Below are positions 1-7,558 of a DNA stretch of 64,000 nucleotides, one piece after another. Under the pieces are notes generated by a model that was given only the letters and a program-made list of their open reading frames with translations, did no database searches and was not told where the DNA came from. The position numbers were made by a program, and so were the translations under genes. The stretch is from Paenibacillus sp. J5C2022 (lineage in GTDB: Bacteria > Bacillota > Bacilli > Paenibacillales > Paenibacillaceae). Positions within the stretch are counted from its first letter, which is position 1. Each line of letters opens with the position of its first letter. The stretch is taken from positions 62,001 to 126,000 of the forward strand of contig NZ_JAOQJC010000010.1 in NCBI RefSeq assembly GCF_025567625.1, in the 5' to 3' direction.

Positions 1-123
1 CATCGCTTTCAGATGCTGGCTTAATGGAGGCTGGGAGATGTGTAGCTTTTCGGCGGCTGCGGATATTTTCCTCTCTTCCACGATGGCGATGAAGTAACGC
101 AGCTGTCTCATATCCACTTTCAA
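1..123 (-). CDS. LysR-family transcriptional regulator, N-terminal fragment
   Basis: The gene runs off the left edge, so only about 41 codons are visible. They encode the N-terminal winged helix-turn-helix of a LysR regulator: the translation contains MRQLRYFIAIVEERKIS, then AAAEKLHISQPPLSQ, which is the classic recognition-helix signature. The start is probably the TTG at 123, six bases after a GGGGG ribosome site; GTG at 117 and ATG at 111 are alternatives. It is transcribed away from the ankyrin lipoprotein gene at 249, the usual layout for a LysR regulator and its target. The effector-binding domain lies outside the window, so the ligand cannot be judged. Family call is firm; target is inference. 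Confidence 0.85.
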   Translation of the reverse strand, partial: MKVDMRQLRYFIAIVEERKISAAAEKLHISQPPLSQHLKAM

Positions 124-161
124 TCACGTCCCCTTTTTGTATATGGAAAACCTAAGAAATC

Positions 162-189
162 ATTAATTTATTAATATTTTTCATATAAT
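162..189 (+). promoter_or_regulatory. AT-rich divergent promoter region with ATTAAT inverted repeat
   Basis: Between the LysR gene and the ankyrin gene, ATTAAT-TT-ATTAAT (162-175) fits the T-N11-A pattern of LysR boxes. A good -10 hexamer TATAAT (184-189) faces the ankyrin gene. The -35 is weak, as expected for an activated promoter. Binding by the adjacent LysR protein is inferred from position. Confidence 0.35.
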
Positions 190-248
190 ACTATTCCATG
201 TTAGCATATGTGTATAACAGGATAAAGCTGTAAAAGGAGAAGAAAACG

Positions 249-971
249 ATGCTTCGTCAATTGGCAATGTCTATCGTCCTGGCAGGCGTATTGTTCATAA
301 CAGCATGTCAGAGCAATACGGATTCCTCTCATATCGTACCGGAAGAAACAAATTCTATTGAAAAGGCGGCGGAACAAGTGAACAATCAACTGATACTGGC
401 AGCTGAGAATGGCGATACAGAGCGAGTTCTTAACCTTCTGGAGGAGGGAGCGGACGTCAACGCAGTCGACGATCGGGGAAGAACGGCCGTCGTGGCGGCC
501 ACCTATGCGAATAAGGCGGAAACGGTAAAGGCGCTGATCGAGCAAGGGGCGGATATCAATATCCGCGATAACAATCTCAACAATGTCCTGCTGTATGCGG
601 GCGCCTCGGGCTATCTCGATATCGTCAAGCAGTCGCTGGCGGCAGGAGCCGACACGACATTGACGAATCGATTCGGAGGCACAGCACTGATTCCGGCTTC
701 CGAACGAGGCCATGTGGAAGTCGTGAAGGAGCTGCTCGCACATTCCGATACAGATGTGAACCATATTAACAACTTGCACTGGACGGCATTAATGGAAGCG
801 GTCATTCTGGGAGACGGCGGAGAGAAGCATCAGACGATTGTGAAGCTGCTGATCGATTACGGAGCGGACGTTCATATCGGCGACTCGCAGGGGATCACGC
901 CGCTCCAGCATGCGCAGAAGCTCGGGTTCGGAGAAATCGAGAGCTCGCTGCGCGAAGCTGGGGCGCAGTGA
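249..971 (+). CDS. Ankyrin-repeat lipoprotein
   Basis: A 240-residue exported lipoprotein. A signal peptide (LAMSIVLAGVLFITAC) ends in a lipobox with the lipidated cysteine near residue 20. A short polar linker follows, then about five to six ankyrin repeats from residue 50 to the end, recognisable from units such as GADVNAVDDRGRTA, GADINIRDNNLN and GADVHIGDSQGITPL. Ankyrin repeats bind partner proteins, so this is probably a surface-anchored scaffold or inhibitor rather than an enzyme. The ribosome site AAAGGAGA precedes the ATG. It is monocistronic and divergent from the LysR gene. No catalytic motif is present, and the partner is unknown. Confidence 0.88.
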   Translation: MLRQLAMSIVLAGVLFITACQSNTDSSHIVPEETNSIEKAAEQVNNQLILAAENGDTERVLNLLEEGADVNAVDDRGRTAVVAATYANKAETVKALIEQGADINIRDNNLNNVLLYAGASGYLDIVKQSLAAGADTTLTNRFGGTALIPASERGHVEVVKELLAHSDTDVNHINNLHWTALMEAVILGDGGEKHQTIVKLLIDYGADVHIGDSQGITPLQHAQKLGFGEIESSLREAGAQ

Positions 972-1136
972 CGAGGATTAATGGTAGGGTATATCCATCC
1001 AAAAATAACGTTAGTAACCTTGAGCAGTTCTGTCTGAAAAGCACCGTCTACTAAAATGATGAGACCACCCGAATAAGTATCTACTTTGTACGATTTTTCT
1101 TACAAATTGGAGTTGGACGCTACATATATTCGGCAC

Positions 1137-1163
1137 TTTGTATGATTTTTCGTTACTACTTAG
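1137..1163 (+). repeat. 27-bp inverted repeat, left arm
   Basis: The reverse complement begins CTAAGTAGTAACGA and matches the right arm at 1628-1654 at 23 of 27 positions. Together the arms bracket the 113-bp tandem array, giving an element of about 518 bp without coding capacity. Confidence 0.7.
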
Positions 1164-1177
1164 ATACTAAAGTAAGT

Positions 1178-1626
1178 AGGAGCTATCGCTCAAAATGGTC
1201 ACATAGAATCGGAAAAATAGAGAAAAGTGTGCGCTATCGCTCATTTTGCTCACATAGCCCCGCCAAGCGTGCCTTGTACCGCCGAAAAGTAGGAGCTATC
1301 GCTCAATATGGTCACATAGAATCGGAAAAATAGAGAAAAGTGTGCGCTATCGCTCATTTTGCTCACATAGCCCCGCCAAACGTGCCTCGTACCGCCGAAT
1401 AGAAGGAGCTATCGCTCAAAATGGTCACATAGAATCGGAAAAATAGAGAAAAGTGTGTGCTATCGCTCATTTTGCTCACATAGCCCCGTCAAGCGTGCCT
1501 TGTATCGCTGAAAAGTAGGAGCTATCGCTCAAAATGGTCACATAGAATCGGAAAAATAGAGAATAGTGTGCGCTATCGCTCATTTTGCTCACATAGCCCC
1601 GTCAAGTGTGCCTCGTACCGAATAGA
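1178..1626. repeat. Four tandem copies of a 113-bp unit
   Basis: Copies begin at 1178, 1291, 1404 and 1517, exactly 113 bp apart and nearly identical; the last is a few bases short. Each unit contains two versions of a 25-bp core, GCTATCGCTC followed by AAAATGGTCACATAG or ATTTTGCTCACATAG. The cores begin at 1182, 1233, 1295, 1346, 1408, 1459, 1521 and 1572, alternately 51 and 62 bp apart. It is not a CRISPR array, because the sequence between cores is itself repeated. Function is unknown. Confidence 0.9.
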
Positions 1627-1627
1627 C

Positions 1628-1654
1628 CTAAGTAGTAACGATTTATCGTACAAA
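1628..1654 (-). repeat. 27-bp inverted repeat, right arm
   Basis: Partner of the arm at 1137-1163; it begins CTAAGTAGTAACGA and ends in TCGTACAAA. Four mismatches separate the arms. It lies just beyond the last tandem unit. Confidence 0.7.
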
Positions 1655-1725
1655 TCCCCCATGGGCTGTCGGCCATCGCGAGGAACAAAAATCGGTGACG
1701 TCGTATTTATAGAACGTTATACTGG

Positions 1726-1747
1726 AGGGCTTGTCAGAACAAGCCCT
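1726..1747 (-). promoter_or_regulatory. Stem-loop spanning the GH88 stop codon
   Basis: AGGGCTTGT (1726-1734) pairs perfectly with ACAAGCCCT (1739-1747) around a four-base loop, so the GH88 stop codon (1736-1734) sits inside the hairpin. No T-run follows on the minus strand, so it is more likely a 3'-end stabilising or processing hairpin than a simple intrinsic terminator. Confidence 0.5.
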
Positions 1748-2867
1748 GCTGTCCCTTCAGCTTGACCAGAGCCTCTACGAAATAGTAGTCGCCGTAAATG
1801 ATCGGCACATTGACATGGCGATTAACAGGGTAAGAGACAGTGCCTTTGGTCAAGATGGCATCCTGACCATCTCCCCAATCGGCATAGTTGTCGTATAACC
1901 CTTTCAGAATAGCAACTGCGCTCTCGTAATAGAACGCTTTCTCCGCTTCATCCTCCAGCAGCATGACAAGCTCCAGCAGCCCGCTTGCCGCACAGGCCGC
2001 CGCGGTGGAATCACGTGCGAATTTATCCTTGTCCGCTGTGCGGAAGTCCCAATAAGGCACTCGATCCTCGGGAAGATGGGACAGGAAGTAGTTGGCGATG
2101 TTTTTGGAGGCGGTCAAGTATTCCGATTTGCCGGTTTCGCGGGCAGCGATTGCAAATCCGTAAATTGCCCATGCCTGACCTCTCGACCAAGCGGAGTCGG
2201 GGCCCAGTCCTTGACCGCCAAGGTTTTCCAGCTTCTGGCCTGTCTCCGGATCGAAGCTGACGATATGCGGAACGGTCCAATCCTCTCTGACGAATTGCTT
2301 GAGAACGGTATCGGCATGAGCTACGGCGATGTGCTTGAAGCGCGGGTCCCCTTCTTCCTTGGACGCCCAGAAGAGGAGCGGCAAATTCATCAGGCAGTCA
2401 ATGATAGCCCAGCCGGTGCTGTTAGGATCGACGCGGTCCGTCCATGCCCGAATGAACTGCCCGCTCAGATTGAATCTCCCGGCCAAGTGGCTTGCCGCAA
2501 TCAGTCCCGTTCTGCGGGATTCTTCATGGCCGGTTAACCGGTAGTTGATCACAGCGGTAGGCAAATACATAAAGCCAACATCGTGATGGATCGAATAAAA
2601 TTGCTGTAAAGGAACATTGAGCTGCTGTTCGATACGCTCTGCTGTTTCCCGCAGCGCCTCATCCTTCGTCTCCCGATAAGCAAGCCACAGCAAGCCTCCC
2701 CAGAAGCCGGAAGTCCAAAAGTCCGCATTCTCGCAATTGTATCTGCCCTCCAGGCATACATGCGGAAAGCTCGCTCCAATCCTCCCATGCAGTGAATGGA
2801 TTTTGTTCAATGAATCCGAATACGCCTGATCTATCCAGTCAAGCTCGCGTGCTATGGTTTGTGTCAT
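1734..2867 (-). CDS. ugl: GH88 unsaturated glucuronyl hydrolase
   Basis: A 377-residue cytoplasmic glycoside hydrolase. GH88 enzymes remove the 4,5-unsaturated uronic acid from the non-reducing end of oligosaccharides made by polysaccharide lyases, by hydrating the double bond. The protein has the six-hairpin fold of the family and the same length, as I recall it, as the well-studied Bacillus sp. GL1 enzyme. The two expected aspartates are visible: Asp96 in HHDVGFM and Asp157 in TGWAIIDCLMN. There is no signal peptide, so it acts on imported products. It lies 182 bp downstream of the regulator on the same strand and opposite the transporter operon. It could process heparin-, chondroitin- or xanthan-derived disaccharides; the sequence does not decide which. 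Confidence 0.9.
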   Translation of the reverse strand: MTQTIARELDWIDQAYSDSLNKIHSLHGRIGASFPHVCLEGRYNCENADFWTSGFWGGLLWLAYRETKDEALRETAERIEQQLNVPLQQFYSIHHDVGFMYLPTAVINYRLTGHEESRRTGLIAASHLAGRFNLSGQFIRAWTDRVDPNSTGWAIIDCLMNLPLLFWASKEEGDPRFKHIAVAHADTVLKQFVREDWTVPHIVSFDPETGQKLENLGGQGLGPDSAWSRGQAWAIYGFAIAARETGKSEYLTASKNIANYFLSHLPEDRVPYWDFRTADKDKFARDSTAAACAASGLLELVMLLEDEAEKAFYYESAVAILKGLYDNYADWGDGQDAILTKGTVSYPVNRHVNVPIIYGDYYFVEALVKLKGQQGLF

Positions 2868-3049
2868 TAGAAGATTACCCCTCTCATTGGTTTCGTCTAG
2901 TCAGCATTGTACCGAGCAAGCCAAAAGAAGGATATCGCCATAACTTGATTTCGTCTCCAATAACGGCGCTGGAACCGGGTAGATACGAGAAAGAACAAAT
3001 AATGAATACGGTGCAAAAAAACGTTACACAAGCGAACTTACATAGTTCG

Positions 3050-5281
3050 CTACTCCAGACTTTTCAAATATTCGCCGGGCGAGACGCCGATATATTGCTT
3101 GAAAATGCGAATAAAGGTATTGGTGTTGTTGCAGCCGACGATAGAAGCCACTTCATGAACCTTGTACGTTTTTTGATTAAGCAGCTCCTTGGCCCGTTTG
3201 GCTTTCAACGTATTCACGTATTGCTTGAAGTTAATGTCCAGCGAGTTTTTAAGCAGCTTGCTCACATAGCTTTCCGACAAGTTGAAGTGGCTGGCGATAT
3301 CCGTCAGCGATAAATCTTTATCGAAGTGCTTGTGGATATAAATAAAGATGCGGGAAGCGGTCGAGCTGTCCAGGCTGAATTTGTCTTTGTTGCAATAGTT
3401 GAAAATATGCTCGAACAGGCCAATGGCCTTCTCGGAAAAGGCGGCCGCGCCCACGTCCATGAACTCCTCCAGCGCATTGGGATATTCCTTGACGAACTGA
3501 TTCAACGTTTTATTGTTGGTGTTGAGGCAGCGTTTGAACGTAGTCAAGAGCGAATGCTTCAAGCTCGACAGATTGGCCGGAGCCAGCTTGGCCTGCTTCT
3601 CATTCTCTTCAATTAAATTGCCGAGCAGCTCGTATGCCTTGCCCAACTCGTTCGTGCTTACATAGTTAATCAGGAAGCTCTCGATTTCCAGCGGATAGTA
3701 GCAGACGGCCTCCTCCGCATAACCGGCTTCCCGGGAAGTCATCACTTTATTCACCGCGGCGTATTGATGGTTGCCTAAGCGCAACAGCTCCTGCAGCCCG
3801 GAAGTCAGCTCGGTGAGTGGATAGGCCTCCGATATGCATATCGTAATGTCCAGGGACAAGATGCTTTCAATGCGGTGTATGATATGCTCGGCGATCTCTC
3901 TGAGACGGTCGGAATCCAGCGTACGGAAGAGAATGCAATATTTATTGCGGTCCAGAGGCAGGACGAAGAAGGGCTCCTCCTTCCCCAGCTTCTCTTCGAC
4001 CCTATCGTGGAAGGTAGCCGACAGATGAGGCGCAGGAATCGTATGCGCTTCCAAGCCTTCGCATTCCAACAGCATCAGATTCAGCCGATCTTCATAGACT
4101 TCCAGATTCAGAGTCTTTATATTATCCTGGATGAATCTCTCGCTTGCTATGCCATAAATGACTTTTCGGAAGAAGTCCTCGCGCAAGTGCGCTACCGAAT
4201 GCTCCAGCTTGTTTTGCAAGGAGTGGTTCAAGGAATAGACTTGCTCAATACTGGATTGAATGTAAGCGAGTTCATGAATTTGATTGATTTGATCGCCGTG
4301 GGCTTTATTGCGCTCATCCAGAAATTGCAGCAGCTGCCGAATGGGCTTGTAGCTGGATCTGGTAGCCATATATGCGAGAATAACGCCGAACAGCAGAAGC
4401 AGCATGCCGGGAAATAACGCTGTCTTCCATAACGCGGCAAAGATGGTGCCGAACGAAGTTAATTCGCTTGAGTACACATATTTCAGATTAGGAACCAGCT
4501 TCGAATGATGCACATAATGAATTGTCGATCCCCATCTGACCGGATTGTGATCCATCTGCGCATTCATGCCGTCATCCATAGTCAGCAAGTTTTCATTCAG
4601 GCCATTGTGTTCTCCATAGGAAGCGACCAGTTCATCCGTGAATAAATAGAAATTGCCCTCCGGGTTATCGGCCGACTTGGGCAGCAATGAATCGCTGTCG
4701 ACGACGATAAAGAAATAGAGCGGCGCAAGCCGGGAATGGACGGTTCGGTGAATCATGACAATTTTATCCGGCTTTGTTGCCAAGGATTGCGGAATGACAT
4801 AGGTGTCGGCGGCCAGAGCTTCGTGTTGGGACTCTTCAAAGCGGTCCAGTGCAGCGGGCCGGATGCCAAGCTCTTTAAAGTAATGGTCAACGCTGAAGGT
4901 GCCAGCGCCCGTAATGATCATATCATCCGTCAGTTTCGTAATGCCGAGCGTGAAGCCGAGCTGTCCGAATCCGTGCAATTGTTCGATCAGGTCGTTGTAC
5001 AGATTTGCAATAGTGAGGTAGTTCGTATCGTCGCTGTAACGGTAATCGATCAAGCTTTGCAGCGTAGATATCTTGTATACGAATTCCATTGCCGTTTGGA
5101 TTTTGAAGTCCGCATAATTGCCGGCTTGGTCAGTGTAGAGCTGGTAGCTGTGGTTGTTTTGCGCGTCGAGCATTTGATAGCTTTTGTAAAAAATAATCGA
5201 TGACGTGATGATCGAATATAGAAGCACGATAACGATAAACAAGGTCAGCATCTTGTATAGAAACTTCCTCTTTACGATCAT
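3050..5281 (-). CDS. YesN-like membrane-anchored AraC-family regulator (locus A)
   Basis: A 743-residue regulator. Transmembrane helix 1 is at about residues 8-30 and helix 2 at about 283-307, enclosing an extracellular sensing region of some 250 residues. A cytoplasmic linker leads to a C-terminal AraC double helix-turn-helix (about 645-743, ending NTNTFIRIFKQYIGVSPGEYLK). Such proteins sense extracellular sugars and activate adjacent uptake genes. The gene is divergent from the permease operon at 5655 and upstream of GH88, so it probably controls both. The start is the ATG at 5281 with a GGGG element about ten bases upstream. The ligand is presumably an oligosaccharide of the locus A glycan, which is inference from context. 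Confidence 0.88.
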   Translation of the reverse strand: MIVKRKFLYKMLTLFIVIVLLYSIITSSIIFYKSYQMLDAQNNHSYQLYTDQAGNYADFKIQTAMEFVYKISTLQSLIDYRYSDDTNYLTIANLYNDLIEQLHGFGQLGFTLGITKLTDDMIITGAGTFSVDHYFKELGIRPAALDRFEESQHEALAADTYVIPQSLATKPDKIVMIHRTVHSRLAPLYFFIVVDSDSLLPKSADNPEGNFYLFTDELVASYGEHNGLNENLLTMDDGMNAQMDHNPVRWGSTIHYVHHSKLVPNLKYVYSSELTSFGTIFAALWKTALFPGMLLLLFGVILAYMATRSSYKPIRQLLQFLDERNKAHGDQINQIHELAYIQSSIEQVYSLNHSLQNKLEHSVAHLREDFFRKVIYGIASERFIQDNIKTLNLEVYEDRLNLMLLECEGLEAHTIPAPHLSATFHDRVEEKLGKEEPFFVLPLDRNKYCILFRTLDSDRLREIAEHIIHRIESILSLDITICISEAYPLTELTSGLQELLRLGNHQYAAVNKVMTSREAGYAEEAVCYYPLEIESFLINYVSTNELGKAYELLGNLIEENEKQAKLAPANLSSLKHSLLTTFKRCLNTNNKTLNQFVKEYPNALEEFMDVGAAAFSEKAIGLFEHIFNYCNKDKFSLDSSTASRIFIYIHKHFDKDLSLTDIASHFNLSESYVSKLLKNSLDINFKQYVNTLKAKRAKELLNQKTYKVHEVASIVGCNNTNTFIRIFKQYIGVSPGEYLKSLE

Positions 5282-5440
5282 GTCGCGAAATCCCCTTTTG
5301 CGTAATCTACTGATGTCTCTAATTGGCTGTCTAGCTTCGGATTTTCATATACAGTCTACATTACTTTTACGTAATCTTCAAAAGCGAAGCAGCGGAAAAA
5401 GGGAGCATACACATTTCTTGACGCCGCGGAAACCCTTGCG

Positions 5441-5454
5441 GGTAAGCGCTTTTA
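5441..5454. promoter_or_regulatory. Candidate cre (CcpA) site
   Basis: GGTAAGCGCTTTTA agrees with the TGWAANCGNTNWCA consensus at about 12 of 14 positions, including the central AAGCGCT. It lies upstream of the transporter promoter and would give catabolite repression by preferred sugars. CcpA binding is inference. Confidence 0.45.
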
Positions 5455-5484
5455 CAGTTAAGACAGGCTCGTTGTATCGATTTT

Positions 5485-5512
5485 TTGTTCATCTTCAAAA
5501 CAGGCATACAAT
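5485..5512 (+). promoter_or_regulatory. Candidate sigma-A promoter of the locus A importer operon
   Basis: TTGTTC (5485-5490), a 16-bp spacer and TACAAT (5507-5512), about 140 bp before the first permease start. A weak -35 and short spacer suit a promoter needing an activator. Confidence 0.35.
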
Positions 5513-5654
5513 TAACGCTTTCTATCCAAAAACGATAAAACGGGGATGAAGACAAATAATAATGATATCGCTTTCATCGCCGCTCGTATACGATGCGGGT
5601 AAGGCAAATTAATTGACAAGGCTGCCATGCGGCTGAGGGAGGTGAATCATTAGC

Positions 5655-6647
5655 ATGAACAACGCAAGTCAGTCCGAGGCTTCAATCGAACCGTCCGCGA
5701 TGCTGAATAGGAGGAAACCCGGGAGCAAGCTTGGCGGTTACTTCCATGATTTAAGAAGAGATATATTCAGAGACCGCATGCTATATTATTTGCTTATTCC
5801 GTTCCTCATTTGGTTTCTTGTGTTCAAGTATTTTCCGATGTGGGGCATACAGATTGCTTTCAAGGACTTTAGCTTATTCAAAGGAATAGGCGACAGCAAA
5901 TGGATCGGCTTCGAGTATTTCAGTGAATTTATTGGAAGCGAGTACTTTTTGCGCGTATTTAAAAATACGGTCATTATCAGCTTGTACGGCTTGATCATAT
6001 GTTTCCCGGCGCAAATTATTCTGGCTATTATGATAAGCGAGGTTACCCGCGACAAATTCAAGAAGGTCGTGCAAACGTTAACTTATTTGCCGCACTTCGT
6101 ATCGGTTGTCGTCATTGCGGGAATCGTCACGACCTTTCTGTCGCCGGAGAGCGGTCTGATCAATCTTATACTGGTGAAGCTGGGATTCGAGGAAATCTAC
6201 TTTCTGACCAATCCCGATTACTTCCGGGGCATTTATACCATTATGAACTTGTGGAAGGAAACGGGCTTTGCTTCCATCGTCTTTATCGCCGCAATCGCCG
6301 GCATTGATACGCAATTGTACGAGGCGGCGAAGATGGACGGCGCCAACAAGTTCAAACAAATACTTCATGTGACATTGCCGGGCATTCTGCCCACGATCGT
6401 AGTGATGTTTATTCTGAAAATCGGCAGCCTGCTGAGTGTCGGATATGAGACGATTATTCTGCTCTATCAGCCGGCAACCTATGAGAAGGCTGATGTAATC
6501 AGCACTTATGTATATCGCTCCGGACTGCTTGACGGCAGATACGATTTCGCGACAGCCGTCGGGCTGTTCAACTCCATTGTAGCTCTTGTGCTTGTTGTCG
6601 CGGCGAACAGATGGAGCAAGAAAGTAACGAATGCAGGCTTATGGTAG
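5655..6647 (+). CDS. ABC sugar importer permease, LplB-type (locus A)
   Basis: A 330-residue inner-membrane subunit of a carbohydrate ABC importer. It has about six transmembrane helices, starting with LLIPFLIWFLVFKYFPMWGIQIAF, and the EAA loop that contacts the ATPase is visible as YEAAKMDGANKFKQI. The family imports oligosaccharides delivered by a lipoprotein. The ATG follows the ribosome site GAGGGAGGTGA. It is the first gene of an operon with the second permease (which starts nine bases after its stop), the binding lipoprotein and, further on, the lyase-fold genes. No ATPase gene is nearby. Substrate is inferred from the neighbouring uronate-processing enzymes. Confidence 0.92.
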   Translation: MNNASQSEASIEPSAMLNRRKPGSKLGGYFHDLRRDIFRDRMLYYLLIPFLIWFLVFKYFPMWGIQIAFKDFSLFKGIGDSKWIGFEYFSEFIGSEYFLRVFKNTVIISLYGLIICFPAQIILAIMISEVTRDKFKKVVQTLTYLPHFVSVVVIAGIVTTFLSPESGLINLILVKLGFEEIYFLTNPDYFRGIYTIMNLWKETGFASIVFIAAIAGIDTQLYEAAKMDGANKFKQILHVTLPGILPTIVVMFILKIGSLLSVGYETIILLYQPATYEKADVISTYVYRSGLLDGRYDFATAVGLFNSIVALVLVVAANRWSKKVTNAGLW

Positions 6648-6656
6648 GTGACCGAT

Positions 6657-7529
6657 ATGATTGAATCAAGAGGGGAAAAGGCTTTTAAAATCATCAACAA
6701 CGTATTGTTGGCCATCATGGCCGCGGCGGCGCTCTACCCGTTCGTATATGTATTATCCGCTTCGATAAGCTTGCCCTATCATGTCGTAACCGGCAAAGTG
6801 CTCCTGCTGCCTCAAGGGTTTACTCTTGACGCTTACAAACAGGTGTTGGGAAATTCCGATATATGGATCGCCTACGGAAATACGATTTTCTATACAATAG
6901 TAGGGACGGCGGTGTCGATGCTTTTCACGATATGCGGCGCGTATGCCTTATCGAAGAGACGCCTTCGCGGACGAAAATGGTTTACGATCTTCGTGACGCT
7001 CACATTATGGTTTGATGCGGGGATGATCCCGTTTTACTTGACCATTAGAGATTTGGGGTTGCTGAATACACGGACAGGCATTATTATCGCTTTTGCCTGC
7101 AACGCCTTTAAAGTCATACTGCTGCGTACAAGCTTCGAGGCGCTGCCCGATGAGCTGGAGGAATCGGTGAAGGTGGACGGCGGCAATGACCTGCATGTGC
7201 TGGGCTATGTGTATTTGCCTCTCGTGAAGCCGGCGCTTGCGACGGTCGGTTTGTTCTATGCGATAGAGCGGTGGAACGGCTACTTCTGGTCCATGATTAT
7301 GCTGACGGACATGGATAAAATTCCGCTGCAGGTGTTATTGAAGAAGATGATTGTGGAAAATGACATTCAGTCGGAATTTGCGGCAGCGCTGGATTTTGCG
7401 TCTACTGTCTCGGCAGAAACCGTCACTTACGCGACAATCGTTGTTTCTATACTGCCGATTGTGCTGGTGTATCCTTATATTCAAAAGTATTTTATTAAAG
7501 GCATGCTGGTCGGAGCGGTGAAAGGCTAG
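6657..7529 (+). CDS. ABC sugar importer permease, LplC/YtcP-type (locus A)
   Basis: A 290-residue permease partner of the preceding gene, with about six transmembrane helices and the EAA motif in LEESVKVDGGNDLHVLGY. The ATG at 6657 is preferred because AGGTG precedes it by six bases; the in-frame GTG at 6648 lies directly after the upstream stop and has no separate ribosome site. The C-terminus (YPYIQKYFIKGMLVGAVKG) is the conserved end of this family. It forms the translocation heterodimer with the LplB-type subunit. Confidence 0.92.
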   Translation: MIESRGEKAFKIINNVLLAIMAAAALYPFVYVLSASISLPYHVVTGKVLLLPQGFTLDAYKQVLGNSDIWIAYGNTIFYTIVGTAVSMLFTICGAYALSKRRLRGRKWFTIFVTLTLWFDAGMIPFYLTIRDLGLLNTRTGIIIAFACNAFKVILLRTSFEALPDELEESVKVDGGNDLHVLGYVYLPLVKPALATVGLFYAIERWNGYFWSMIMLTDMDKIPLQVLLKKMIVENDIQSEFAAALDFASTVSAETVTYATIVVSILPIVLVYPYIQKYFIKGMLVGAVKG

Positions 7530-7558
7530 ACAATATAAAAACTGCGGGGTGCAATACG

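Larger units (their letters stand above)
972..1733. other. Gene-free region holding a repeat element
   Basis: No credible coding sequence is present; the short frames here are readings through the repeats. The region holds a 113-bp tandem array (1178 to about 1626) bounded by a 27-bp inverted repeat (1137-1163 and 1628-1654). A further partial copy of the inverted-repeat sequence (TTTGTACGATTTTTC) lies near 1085. No transposase is nearby. Confidence 0.85.
5282..5654. other. Divergent control region of locus A
   Basis: This 373-bp gap between the regulator and the permease operon has no credible gene. It holds a cre-like site at 5441-5454 and a possible sigma-A promoter at 5485-5512, and is the likely binding region of the AraC-type regulator. 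Confidence 0.6.

Noticed and set aside
1178..1626. Possible CRISPR array
   Set aside because: Sequences between the repeated cores are themselves repeated, so there are no unique spacers, and no cas genes are nearby.
1142..1765. Short open frames within the 113-bp repeats
   Set aside because: They arise because the repeated unit lacks stops in one frame; there are no ribosome sites or protein-like composition.
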